Origin: Luzula sylvatica
Taxonomy: Eukaryota > Streptophyta > Magnoliopsida > Poales > Juncaceae
DNA length: 64,000 nucleotides
Direction: 5' to 3'
Assembly (NCBI GenBank): GCA_946800325.1
Contig: OX326961.1
Coordinates: forward strand, 5,558,655 to 5,622,654
Below the pieces are notes generated by a model. That model saw only the letters and a program-made list of their open reading frames with translations. It did not search any database and was not told the origin of the DNA. Each line of letters starts with the position of its first letter. The first letter of the stretch is position 1. This document shows positions 1 to 11,700 of the stretch, piece after piece. The position numbers and the translations under genes were made by a program.

Positions 1-455
1 TTATATAGTGACACAGTCCACATCATCAATATTGTATTATTATGGAAAAAGATGGATAGATAAAACCTGAATTTTTTTGGGTGCGTGGGTTGCCTCCCAA
101 CAAGCACCCTTTCTTTTACGTCTTTGGGCTAGACACCCAAAGTTAGCCTATCTCGATATTAAATGAAGATATTGTGCTTTTAGCGGCCTTTCGACCACCC
201 TTGAGTACTCTCTTGAAGAGATTGGAGATTGCCTTATGCATTTTTCGATTAACATTAGTCGAAATTGGCATGAAAAGTTCCGTTATATCCTCTTGAATTC
301 TTCCAAACGTTTCTTCTAAGACCCTCCCTTGAGAATTCATCTTGATTGTACCTAGATTGAACACAATTTAAAAAGTTTAGAATTTAAGATAAGAAGTTTG
401 AAAAAATATATAATTTAATAATTTAAACATTAATTTCCCGGCAGCGGCGTCAATT
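1..455 (-). mobile_element. LTR retrotransposon internal fragment
   Basis: Read on the minus strand, this is the start of the internal region of an LTR retrotransposon, running off the window's left edge. It begins with the primer-binding site at 436-453. About 330 bp further on lies the segment GCTTGTTGGGAGGCAACCC, a motif I know from Athila-like gypsy elements, where it usually sits far from the primer site. Its closeness here suggests a large internal deletion. The short frame at 143-364 has no domain I recognise. No gag or pol is visible. Confidence 0.4.
436..453 (-). other. tRNA-Asp-type primer-binding site
   Basis: The plus strand reads TTCCCGGCAGCGGCGTCA, which matches the 3' end of plant tRNA-Asp (TCCCCGGCAACGGCGCCA) at 15 of 18 positions. 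On the minus strand it would be the primer-binding site of an LTR element. It lies 2 bp from a TG dinucleotide at 456 that would be the inner end of the LTR. Confidence 0.5.
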
Positions 456-1134
456 TGTTGCGGGTCGTTTTGCACAACAAAAGATTTTTATGATAAAAGT
501 AGTATTGGATAAATAGGGGTATCGATGCACGGAGAATATATGCACTATTAAATTAATATTTAATTCAAAACTTTATGAAATATTATGAAAATTTTAAATT
601 ATCTCCATTATCATGTAACTGAGGTCTGGTACAATTTTGGTGAAATTTGAAATTGTAGATAAAAAGTTATTAACAATTTACAAAACAGTCCCTGGCATAT
701 TTGTAAAAATATCCAGTTAAATTTTCTAATCAATATTAGTTCTGAACTGTTTTGAACATTAAATAACTAAGGATCTAGACTTCCAATTGATTTGAATTTG
801 GTCTTGAATTGAATTAAGGTCTTAGTACAATACAGTGGTGAACTTGGTTTGGTGTAAGAAGATCTAGGTATTTTACAATACATGCACCAGTTTGGACAGA
901 TCCAAGATTTTCACAGTTTCACAATTAAGTCCTTGAATCAGAATATAAAGTTCGATATTAAAAGTTCAATATCAAATAGAAAATCCAACCAAAATAGATT
1001 ATTCAAAAAGGGATTGAAAGTAGATTGTTTGGAATTGAATATCAACTAACCGGTTTGATCCAGATAAATCTATAAATCAATTAAAAATGGTCAAGGAATA
1101 TGTTCTTTAGATTTGAATTCTGTGAAATTAGGTC

Positions 1135-1187
<53 letters not shown>

Positions 1188-2869
1188 ACGAAGTTGGCGA
1201 TTGCCAAGTCCGTGATTTTTATAGATACGAAAGGAGGTACTTACAATACAATAATTTCCTCTTCACAAACAAACCTTTGCCCGACAACAATCTTTTCGTC
1301 CTCATCCAACAGGATGCAGTCAATTGGATTAAATACTGCACCTAGGTCCCGCCATTCACACCGAATATTCACTTTCTTTAAGTACGATTAGTTACTACTA
1401 ATCCTTGTATATCCGTTCTGTAAAAATCATATTCGTTTAATGAAAATTTTGAGGGAATCAACCCCCTCCATCAAAAAAAAAATACAATAATTTCCTAAAG
1501 ACAAAAGTCCGTGATTTGATAGGTCAAAATTGTTTCCAGAATATTTTTTCCTCAATTTTGGGATATCATTACTCCCAAAATTGATGATGACATGTGATGA
1601 GATTAATTTATATTTGAATATTGATGTCAATAAAACTCAGAAACAATTTTTCATTGAATTAAGAAGATTTACAAATGTCTTAAAAATATTCAGAGAAAAT
1701 AGGCACTTGAAATCTGAAAACTGGAATTTAGGTTTTGAGTGAACTTTGAAAATCAATAACAATTCAACCAAAATTCTAAATTCAAATCTGTAAAAAGGGA
1801 ATTCAAGAAAAGATCAAGATACACAGGAATTAGTATGAAGTGGTAATTAAAAATTTCTGGGTAATTTTATAATTAATTAAGAAAGTTAGACAGTGATTAA
1901 CAGAAATTAGGGTTTCATGACAAGAAAAATTCGAAATAAAATAAAATAAAATCCAGAAAAATAGGAAAAAGGTTTATAATCATCAATAAAGAGTTTATAC
2001 ATATAATTTCATACAAAAATCACAACCTAGCCTTACTGTCAGAGAAATAAGGAAAAATATCACCTAATTTTCAGAAGATTGATGAACTCAGAGGCTTTGG
2101 AAGGCTTAATTAGGTAGATCCAGTTGAAGAAAGGTTGGAGGAGGTCTGAGGTAGCTCAATTGGCCTTGTCGTCACATCAATTTGCTGAAAATGACTGAAT
2201 TGCCCCTGATTTTGTACCAGAACTGGCTTGAAGATAAACCAGTGGGTTTCAGTCACTTCTCAAGGTTTCTTCACCCTTCTAGACTATACACTAAGCCAGA
2301 AAACCCATAAAAATCTCTCTTTTCACCGGTGATGACTGATTTCTCTCTGAAATGGTGAGTTGAGGAGGAAAATAGGGTTGCTGTCTCTCCCAAATCAAAC
2401 CAAGTGTGGAAGATTTGTTCTTTAGGCTTAAGGAAGGTTTTCGAAGCTTTATAATGGATTCAAACTCTCTCGAATGGCATCTGCCCGACTGTCAACTCAA
2501 ACCCGAGGATTTATAGCAGAAATTCATGCTTCCTGGACCAAATTAACCCAAACAAACTCCACGATCATACTCCTCATGTTCCGACGATCGTTTCGAGTAC
2601 CAGATAATGGAATTTGGTGCATCGGAGAGGAAGTTCCGTCCTCTCCAGTGATTTCGTCGAGAAATTGGCACTGATTCGATTCAGTTCAATTTAACAAATC
2701 ATCTGATCAATGGAGACGTCCATTTCTCATATAATGAAGGGCATGAAGTGACAGTTAGATCTGTTAGTGAGTGGTGTTGAAAGGTGTGAGTTCATCTGTG
2801 AATTTTCTTGTGTAGCTATTCGTGAAAAGATCCATTTAAAGAGGGATTATTGGGCTTTACCGTGGGATG
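456..2869 (-). mobile_element. Probable LTR plus undefined flank (minus)
   Basis: Sequence beginning TGTTGCGGGTCG next to the primer-binding site should be the LTR of the same element. The outer LTR end could not be found, so the right boundary is only the start of the next recognisable element. The block is interrupted at 1141-1520 by a poly(A) retroposon. No credible coding sequence was seen; the frame at 2474-2674 has no recognisable domain. Confidence 0.3.
1141..1520 (-). mobile_element. Poly(A) retroposon (SINE or truncated LINE)
   Basis: A run of about 48 T at 1139-1186 is the poly(A) tail of a minus-strand insertion of roughly 380 bp. The insertion is flanked by the direct repeat AGGTCAAAATT at 1130-1140 and 1521-1531, the expected target-site duplication of target-primed reverse transcription. 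Inside, the phrase ACAATAATTTCCT occurs near both ends in an imperfect duplication. No A/B-box promoter was convincing, so a 5'-truncated LINE tail is as likely as a SINE. Confidence 0.55.
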
Positions 2870-4955
2870 CACTATTAGTAGCGTTTAATACAAACGCTGC
2901 CATAAGTTATAAGTTTTAGCGGAGTTTAATACAAACGCTGCCAATAGTACGGTTTTAGTAATATTTGTAAAATATGCTGCCAAAGGTTATACAGTTTTAG
3001 TGACTCGCTACCAAAAGTTATAGAATTTTGGTGGCAGCTAGAACAAACGCTGCCAAAATTCATAGAGTATTAGTGGCATTTAGAACAAACGCTGCAAAGG
3101 GTGTAGTTTTTATTGGCTTTTACAACATACGCTGCCAAAAGTACAGTTTTAATGATTTTTCTAAAAGATGCTGCCAACGTTTTAGTGACATTTGACACAA
3201 ACGCTGCCATAAGTTATAAGTATTCGTCGCGTTTAGAACAAACGATGCCAAAAGGCTTTGTAGCTTTAGTATAATACTGTCAAAGATGTACAGTATGACT
3301 GGCGTTTATTACAAACGCTGCCAAAAGTTATAAGTTTTAGTGGCTTTTCATACAAACGCTGCCAAAAATTGTAAGTAACCGTGGCTTTAGTACAAACGCT
3401 GCCATAAGTTATAACTATTAGTGGCTTTTAATAGAAACGCTGCAAATGTTATAAGTTTTTGAGGCATTAAACACAAATGCTGCAATAAGTTGTAAGTGTT
3501 AGTGGCCTTTAACACAAACGCTGCCAAAAGTTATAAGTAGTCGTGGCATTTAACACAATTGCTGCCATAAGTTTTAAGTTTTAGTGGGTTTTACTAAAAA
3601 CGCTGGCAAAAGTTGTAAGTTTTAGTGGCCTTTAATACAAACGCTGCCAAAAGTTATAAGTTTTAATGGCGTTTATCACAAATGCTGCAATTATTTGTAA
3701 GTATTAGTGGCCTTTAACACAAACGCTGCCAAAAGTTGTAAGTTTAGTGGTATTTAACACAAAGGCTGCCAAAAGTTGTAAGTTTTAGTGACTTTCAACT
3801 CAAACGCTGGCAAAAGTTGTAAGTTCTAGTGCCTTTAATACAAACGCTGCCAAAAGATATAAGTTTTAATGGCGTTTAACACAGACGCTGCCATAATTTA
3901 TAAGTATTCTTGGCGTTTAGTAAGAGCGCTGGCAAAAGTTGAAAGTTTAGTGGCCTTAAATACCAACGCTGCCAAAAGTTATAAGTTTTAGTGGCCTTTA
4001 ATACCAACGCTGCCAAAAGTTATAAGTTTTAGTGGCATTTAACACACGCTGCCAAAAGTTGTAAGTTTTAGTGGCCTTTAGTACAAACGCTGCCAAAAGT
4101 TATAAGTTTTAGTGGCTTGTAATACAAACGCTGCTATAAGTTATAAGTTTAGTGGCCTTTAATACAAACGCTGCCAATAGTTATAAGTTTTAGTGGCGTT
4201 TTCTACAAACGCTGCCATTAGTTGTGAGTTTTTGTGGCTTTTAATACCAACGCTGCCAAAAGTTACAAGTTTTAGTGGCCTTTAACACAAAGGCTGCCAA
4301 TAGTTATAAGTTTTAGTGGCCTTTAACACAAAGGCTGCCAATAGTTATAAGTTTTAGTGGCATTTTCTACAAACGCTGCCATAAGATGTCAGTTTTTGTG
4401 GCTTTTAATACCAACAATGCCAAAAGTTATCAGTTTTAGTGGCCTTTAACACAAACGCTGCCAAAAGTTATAAGTTTTCGAGGCATTTAACACAAATGCT
4501 ACAATAAATTGTAAGTTTTAGAGGCTTTTAGTGCAAACGCTGCCAAAAGATATAAGTTTTAGTGGCTTTTAGCACAAACGCTAACATAAGTTATAAGTTT
4601 TAGTGGCCTTTAAGACAAAAGCTGCCGATAGTTATAAGTTTTAGTGGCATTTTCTTCAAACGCTGCCATAAGTTATAAGTATTAGTGGCCTTTAATACAA
4701 AGGCTGCCAATTGTTATAAGTTTTAGTGGCATTAAATACAAACGCTGGCAAAGGTATTAGGATTTAGTAGCTTTTACAACATTCGCTGCCAACAAGTACA
4801 CAGTTTTAGTGGCCTTTAATAAACATACGCTGCCAAAAGTACAGTTTAGTGGTATTTAGTACAAACGATGCCAAAAGGTATAGTTCTAGTGGTGGTGTTT
4901 ACGACATACACTGCCAAAGGTATAGTTTTAGTGGCGTTTGCACCAAACGCTGACA
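2870..4955. repeat. CACTA-like subterminal repeat array, ~45-bp unit
   Basis: About 45 tandem, variable copies of a unit containing GTGGC(C/G)TTTAAYACAAACGCTGCC and a spacer AAAAGTTATAAGTTTTA. Each unit is an imperfect palindrome (GGCGTTT ... AAACGCTGCC). The left edge reads CACTATTAGTAGCG, compatible with a CACTA terminus, and palindromic subterminal repeats of this kind are typical of CACTA ends. No opposite terminus or transposase frame was found, so this is either a terminal fragment or an expanded array. Confidence 0.5.
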
Positions 4956-5440
4956 AAATATATATTTTTAAGTAAATATGCAATACCACATTCAAACATA
5001 TCCAATTGTGCAAATTGCCATTTAACATCCAAAGTTAAAAAGAGAAATAGACAAGGAAAAGGTAAAGGGGATTATTCTTCTTCTTGAAATTGATACTTCT
5101 GTGCAAAATGCAATCTCATATCTCATATCTATCATAAAGGAGCTACCCTTGATACTTCCTATTATCATTAATATAGTTTTTCTGTGAGATTTTTAAAGGA
5201 TATGATTTATAATCTGGGATTTCGATAAACAGGATTTACATTGTCCATGGAAAGGAAAAGACAGGTTACATGGGATGCAAATTTGAGTTCTCTATCAATA
5301 TAATTCCAGGAAGAAATGCATGGAATATGAATAGTTAGTATAGTTAGCATCTTAAAAATTTAAAAATATGAATATGAATACGAATGCTGCATAGAAATAG
5401 AAATAAAAATATTTGGTAATCTTATTCTCTAACATGATTA
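4956..5440. other. AT-rich spacer, no gene seen
   Basis: No supported gene. A minus-strand frame around 5025-5160 is open but has no recognisable domain or splice context. Confidence 0.4.
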
Positions 5441-5454
5441 AAGTTAGTATTTAC

Positions 5455-5867
5455 CTTTAATTGCCTTTATAGCTTCATAATTACCTTCGACGAGTGACTT
5501 TATCGCTTCATAAGTGGATTTAAATTTACCGTGTTAATTTATAATGCAAAAATTAAGTCACCGAAAGTTAATTATAATTTAAATTTAGAATTCATATTTA
5601 AGCTTCGTACCTTGCTCTGCTGCGGAACAGTCAAAAGCATATCATCTCTACAAGATTAAAAATAATTGACAATAAGAAAGTAGACAAAAAATCAAAAAAT
5701 AAATATTCAATATGGGTTGCAGTTATGTTAAGCAAGAAAATACAAGTTCTTTGAACGGTATTCTTACAGTACCGGTTCAGAACTGTACCAGTACCAAATA
5801 CATTTAAATGTACCTATTGAGCATTGAATTTTCACTCTCCTCTTCGGTGCATTCTTCTTCGATTATG
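5455..5867 (-). other. Exon-like stretches downstream of the 6-kb gene
   Basis: Three minus-strand segments have splice-like borders. 5867-5815 follows a TTTTCAG acceptor and encodes the acidic IIEEECTEEESENSMLN. 5645-5599 joins it in frame and encodes DDMLLTVPQQSK before GTACG. 5530-5455 encodes STYEAIKSLVEGNYEAIKAI before GTAAA, with the motif YEAIK twice. The first does not join exon 5 of the upstream gene in phase. They may be 3' exons of a decayed longer gene. Confidence 0.25.
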
Positions 5868-5951
5868 ACCGCTGAAAATAGTTTCAAAATATCGATGAAT
5901 ACCTAAAGAGAAACTACAAAATTCTGAAATTCATAACGATGAATACAAGCA

Positions 5952-6957
5952 TTAAAGAGTGCCTCCATTTTTGTACACTGTTACTTCCTTCTTCAGACAT
6001 TTTTTATATTCTCTGCTTATCTGCATAGAGCAATTATAACAACAGTTCATTTTATGCAAAGAAGAACTAATATTGCTAAATTTCAAAAAGAGTAAAATTA
6101 TCATAAAAAAATATTTTTTACCCTGATTTCAATCTCCTCGAGACTCAAATTGTAGAGGTTTTTCTTGACCTTCTTTGCAACTGCCCTAGTAATCTTCATC
6201 CCAAAACATTCACAGATGTGTACCATTAAATCAGGTCCCACGTTTTGAACCATATAATGGAGTACCCGCATTTAATATAGTATCACGTTAGTGCGTTAGA
6301 AAAGACCATTAATTAGTTACCTCACCATGTCAAAAAAGAAGAAGAAAGATTAACTAACCATAGGAGTGAAGCAATTTGAAGGACGAGTCATCGTCAATCC
6401 ATTGAACAGCACAAATTCTCCTTCTTCGAGCTGTAGAGGAGAAAGAAAAAGAACAAGTAAATAAATAAGAAATTGATTCTTAAATTAATTAGTTCACACG
6501 TAAATAAACATGATCAAAAGAAAAATTACCTCCAATGAAATACTGACAACAATTTGTTTTGAATCGAGAGTGTTATCTTTTCATCTGAAAATCATACAAC
6601 AAAAAACACTTTCAATTTCTAAATCGATTTCATTTTAATTAGACGTTTCAAATCCGGGTGGGATCTAGAACATTAGATTTCATTTTACTACTAAATTGAT
6701 TTCATTCTAGAACATTAGATTTCATTTTACTACTAAATTGATTTCATTCTAGAACATTAGATTTCATTTTACTACTAAATTGATTTCATTTACTGCAAGA
6801 ACTTACCGATGGGAGCAGAGCGTCTCCAGATCCACCATCGCCGGAGGATCGAAGCTCCTCCGATCAGCAATGCGGCTCCACCGGTGATAGCTAAGAGCGC
6901 CAGAGTCCGGCCACCTCCGGGTTCTACTCTGATGTCCGGATCCTTGCGCCGATCCAT
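5952..6957 (-). pseudogene. Small membrane-anchored protein gene, acceptor lost
   Basis: Five exons can be joined in one frame: 6957-6807 (50 codons plus 1 nt), 6576-6530, 6430-6359, 6265-6122 and 6020-5952. Donors are GTAAG, GTAAT, GTTAG and GTAAA. The model gives about 160 residues. The N terminus is basic (MDRRKDPDIR), followed by a hydrophobic segment at about residues 18-38 and then RRWW. The middle reads EEGEFVLFNGLTM and the end reads KITRAVAKKVKKNLYNLSLE. The acceptor before exon 4 reads TGCGG where TGCAG is expected, although frame and phase are otherwise perfect, so splicing is probably broken. The exon 2 acceptor must be AAAAG rather than the nearby CAG, which would bring in a stop. 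I do not recognise the family. Further exon-like stretches downstream (5867-5815, 5645-5599, 5530-5455) suggest the gene may once have been longer. Confidence 0.4.
6665..6790. repeat. Three 42-bp tandem copies in an intron
   Basis: A unit starting CTAGAACATTAGATTTCATT repeats at 6665, 6707 and 6749 with almost no change. It lies inside the first intron of the small minus-strand gene. Confidence 0.85.
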
Positions 6958-7130
6958 AGCGCTGTGTCGAAACTCCGAAATTGAGAGAAAAACGCAAGAA
7001 TTGAGAGAAAATCGCCTCCGAGAAGAAACTCAAGAAAATGAGAGAGACAGCAGAAAATGAGTTCGCTAGAGAAAAACTTGAGTGAATATTGTTTTTCAGT
7101 ACCACTTCCCGAGACACTGAAATCATATAT

Positions 7131-7540
7131 TTGAACCAGTTTTACAAATAGGACCCTAACTTCAGTAAATATTACTTCTTCCAAAGAGAAACAAGGAAAC
7201 ATAATAAAAGAAGTAGAACGTCTCATTTTGCAAATTAAAGATTGCACAAGCATAACTCTCCGATTTATTTCAACTGGACCATCCATTAAATGGATGCCTC
7301 CATTACAAGTAATCAGAATCCATTAAAACCATTGTGGTAATTCGATCCGTTAAGAGCATCTTCTTTTTTAAATATGAATTTTACCTTGGCACGATAATAC
7401 CTTTCTTTTTCTATTGAAGGTCTGGACATTCCTTTGTCCTTCAGAATGTTTTGTCCTCGCTTGTACAACAACGAAATTGATTTTTATAAAACGTTTCATT
7501 CTTATGAAAAGAAAAAAAAAATCAAAATACATATATAAAT
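7131..7540. other. Intergenic, no gene seen
   Basis: Upstream of the small minus-strand gene, AT-rich. It would contain that gene's promoter, but no element is distinct enough to call. Confidence 0.4.
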
Positions 7541-7800
7541 ATGGGTGATTCTACGGTAGAACCTCTTGTAAAAAGGGTAGTTTGGGCATTAACAAAATTA
7601 AAAATATATTAGTGTTTATTATCTCCATTTTATGATGATTTGATTTGTCCATTTTAATTAATTTCCTAATTTTCTTCTCCTCAGTAATAACAGCTCATTA
7701 TTTGTTCTCTCATGTAATGAATACTCTTCTCTCTGATCCGAATTTCCTCTTTGTATAAATATTTCTTACTTTTCATTTAATTTATTTGTTTGCCTCTTCC
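7541..7800. repeat. Dispersed repeat, copy A
   Basis: The stretch containing GTGATTCTACGG, AAAAAGGGTAGTTTGGGCATT and later TTAATTTCCTAATT resembles 19826-20000 in the same order and orientation. The two look like diverged copies of one element. No termini were resolved. Confidence 0.4.
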
Positions 7801-7904
7801 AATTAATTCCAACCTATGTTGTAAAAAACAAAGAATTTATCAACTATGTAATTATTATTTTAATTTTAATTTATTTATGTTGTTAAAAAATTAATTAAAT
7901 ATTA

Positions 7905-8205
7905 TATTAATAATATTTTTAAATTAAATATCATAACAATACAAGTATTACAAAAGTATTAGAAGTATCCTAAAGATATTACGGCTTACAGGCCGAGATA
8001 TATAAGTGGTCAAAGTATCTTGAAAAAAGTATCATAACTATATCCCAGAACTATTCGAGACGTATCTGAAAAAATAAATATAAAATAATCGGATACTCCA
8101 TGTAATGTATCCCATTCGTATATGCCTCGTTTGATATTCATATAGGTATCGACTCGTATCTCCAAGATTCTTCTGCATTTTAGAAGTATCCGCATAACGT
8201 AAATT
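7905..8205. mobile_element. MITE fragment, GTATCC-rich family
   Basis: Related to the right half of the element at 32904-33466: it shares the order TTACAGGCC, AAGTATCTT, AATCGGATAC and CTTCTGCATTTTAGAAGTATC, ending CCGCATAACGTA. The left half and duplication are missing. Confidence 0.45.
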
Positions 8206-8722
8206 TATTGAAGTAACAAATATAGGAACTTTCAAGAAAATAAAATCCAAGTAGATACAATACTTGTGTTTTTTTTGTCCTTCTCCTTTTCTATCTCTAA
8301 CATTCTAATCCTTCTCTTATTATTCGATCGGTAATTATCAATGGTCTCTTTTAAATATTATTATTTGATTTTTACTAGATATTTATTTTTTGTTTTGAAA
8401 GAAGTTTAATATTATTTTTGTCATTTTTTTTTTGACATACGAGGACAATGAGTATGTGCAAATGACATTTATATCATTGGAGGCGGCGGAAGAATTCTAT
8501 ACGTACGAGTTCTCAAGAAAAATAATGATATTAACCTAAATATCAAATGTTTTCCCAAGTAAACTTTAATGTTTCATCGAAAGACAGAAATAAAATCATG
8601 AACTCGATAAAAATTAAGTTTACCGCATCATCAAAATACATTACTAAATAGTTTTCTACTAATTAACACGTATCCAAAAGACACAAAATTAAGCTGACAA
8701 ACACCTTAACACTCCTTCGTAA
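8206..8722. other. Intergenic, no gene seen
   Basis: AT-rich sequence downstream of the stop codon of the transposase-like gene. It must hold that gene's 3' UTR. No clear polyadenylation signal was singled out. Confidence 0.4.
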
Positions 8723-11700
8723 TCATGATGACGTGTCATGATCCGAACCGTCCGCATGCGATCCAACAATAGCAGCAGGTCCATCAGGCATCCTCAACAT
8801 ATCCAACCCCTATATCGAAACAATAAAACAAAATTAAATAATAACAAAATCACAAAACAGTTGTAACAACTAACAAACACATGTTCGAAACTGGGCAGTA
8901 TGAATCCTGAACCGACATTTTCCTTAACAAACTCTTGCATGGCAAGCATAGTCTTCTGCATCAACCCCATCTCCAGTTTCATCTCCTCATGCCTCCTCTC
9001 CATTTCCTCCATTTTCTCCTTCATCGGTTTGGTTTCCTCGTCAGCTAGTCTCCTCGCCTTGCTGACGACTAGGGCCCGCTCTTCAGATTTTCTCGATTCC
9101 CATAGGTCAGGCCTGTTCGGGACGAGCCCGTATGTCCTTATATGCGACCCTTTCTCTCTTCCCAATACTCTCGATAATACATCGTCTTTCAGAGCTTTTT
9201 TGTTACTACTTGTCGACGCATCTGCTTTTGCCATTTCCTCTTTCAAACGTGCCTTTTTAATTAATTACAAAATAAAAGGAACATCATGTAAATATTAATA
9301 TTAATTTATTTAGTAAATATATAAAATATACAATTATTTCTGCGGATTCTTCACCCGTAGGAGTCCCGTCTTTGCGAGTGTGCGTCAGAATGAACATTTC
9401 AGCACGACTCGGCTCCTCTTTATCAGGCCTCTTCAACCTCTAAAATCCATAAAAAAAAAAAAAACTATGAATTAATCAATTATTATTTAAACAAATTATT
9501 AATTTTTAATTTACCTCCTCTTCGCGGAGGCGAGCAAAGCTCTTACGACCCATAGTATGAAAAGTCTTTTGTTTCGCCACACACGCCTTATTATTCGCCG
9601 TCCTTTTCTACAATTCCAAAAAAAACAAAGTTATTATTTCCAAGTTTATTCAACTAAATAAATTATTAAATTTACTCGTACCTGCCCTACGTCAGAGTTC
9701 CAAAACTGTACCAAAAAAGGCCACTGGTCACGTTCGATCCGTTCATCAATATCAGCTAAACGAGCTTCGTCATTATCATGACAATCATAGTGACACTTCT
9801 TCAAAGTCGATTTCCACGTACTCCAACACCTTCCTAAAGCCTTCATAACGTACCGTCTATTATCCTCTCGTACCTTAAACCTCGACTTGACGATAAACCA
9901 AATGGTATCTTTGTAATTCACCGGTACGGCTCGCCAATCGATGTATCTCAAAGGAACCAATTTACCGTCCCGAGCAATCGAGCCCAAGAAATTGCTCAAC
10001 AAATATGCTTCGCTCCAAATTGGTTGGCCTATGGAGTTGAACTCGATTTCGATTGGATCGTTGTCAGGTCGGTCCCAAATATGGAGACATTTTGACGGGC
10101 CCCGTTTCCCAGGCCGAGACTTTAATTTCGTAACCGAACCAGGAGTGAAGCCTCGTCTCTGTTGAGCATTCCTTAGAGCCTCTAGCATGTTCACCTCGGT
10201 TTCTTGCTCGTGATTTTCGGGTTCGGGTTCGGATTCGCTCTGGTCTGCACCATCATCACCTTCATCCTCACTGTCGATAGTTGGATCCGGGTCGGGATAA
10301 ATTGGATCCGACATGGAAAGTTTGTTGTCCAAAGGAAACAAGTCATTGTAGTGCCCTGCAATGTTTAACGGCTCGAGGGAAGTTTCGTCGTTGACCTCGT
10401 TTTGACTGGGTTGACTTTGTTTTCCGGCCTTCTTGGAAGGAGGGTAAGAATCGGCAATTCTGCGGCTACGTCTGAGAGAAGACTCGGTTTCTTTAGTGAT
10501 TTGATTTTGACTCTTCTTGGTTCTCTTTGCTTTGGGAGGAGCGGTACGAATTGGATCGTTTTCTTCTTCTTTGGCCTCGATTTGCTCGGTCTCTTTAGTG
10601 GGTTGACTTCGACTCTTCTTGGTTTTCTTGATTTTCTTTGCTTCGGGAGGACCGGTACGAATTGGATCGTTTTCTTCTTCTTCGACCTCGATTTGCTCGG
10701 TTTCTTTAGTGGGTTGACTTCGACTCTTCTTGGTTTTCTTGATTTTCTTTGCTTCGGGAGGAGCGGTACGAATTGGATTGTTTTCCTCGACTTCGATTTG
10801 CTCAGTTTCTTTAGTGGTTCGACTTCGACTTCTCTTGGTTTTCTTGATTTCTTTTGTTTCGGGACGAGCGGTACGAATTTGATCGTTTTCTTCTTCTTCT
10901 TCGAATTCGATTTGTTCGGTATTGACACGATACTGTACGATCGTTCTAGATGAGGAAACGGGAATATTATGATTTTGTTTGGTATTGATGGGCGGAGATA
11001 CGAGGCCTCTCGATGAAGAAGCTCGACGATTCAGATCCTGCTATATTCAAAGAAAATTGTGAAGATTTCGATAAAAGTAAGGTTTTATTTGAAAAAAAAC
11101 ACTCACGTGAGGTTCTGAGTCTCGAGCCAAGGTGAGTGGTGATTTCGATGATATCATGCGATTCTGAATAAATTTATATTAAGAATTTAGGATAAAGTAT
11201 AAACCGGTCGTAATATATGAGAAAAGAAATAAGAACCAAACCTGTTCGATTTGAGCAGCGAGAGAGAACAGTGGTGCTCTCCGACTCTGAGTAGTAGCAT
11301 TGATCTAATGCATTGAAGAAATAGAAAGATTAAAAAGGTACATTAACTAAGTAAAATGGAATATTGACAAAAATGGACCTGTGGCGAGGGTTCGATCTCT
11401 GCAGGCAGAGGCAATCTGACAGCAGAAGGCGTCGCAATAGCAACTTCATTGGCAGGGACAGAGGATCCAGCAAGGTATCCCTTCAATCGATCCTGATCCA
11501 CTCCTAACTCGACCCCGCATTTCGGACAATTAAATCTCCCTAATCCATGCGGTACATTCAACAAAGTGTTACAAGATCCACAAGGAAGCTGGGCCTTGCT
11601 TGAATCGGCGCCGCGTGGAAGCGGGAGTGCTCTCCTCTTACGTGGCATGAGCTCCGACGGGAGTGCTTGAGCCGTGTGGCAGTCAGGACAGACGAACTCG

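Noticed and set aside
10365..10928. 187-codon minus-strand open frame rich in Lys/Pro repeats
   Set aside because: It is an alternative frame of the exon 4 repeat. The frame one base away continues through the repeat into the conserved transposase domain and joins the other exons in phase.
10402..10953. 183-codon plus-strand open frame
   Set aside because: Antisense of the same repeat; repeated Gly/Phe/Leu pattern only, with no domain.
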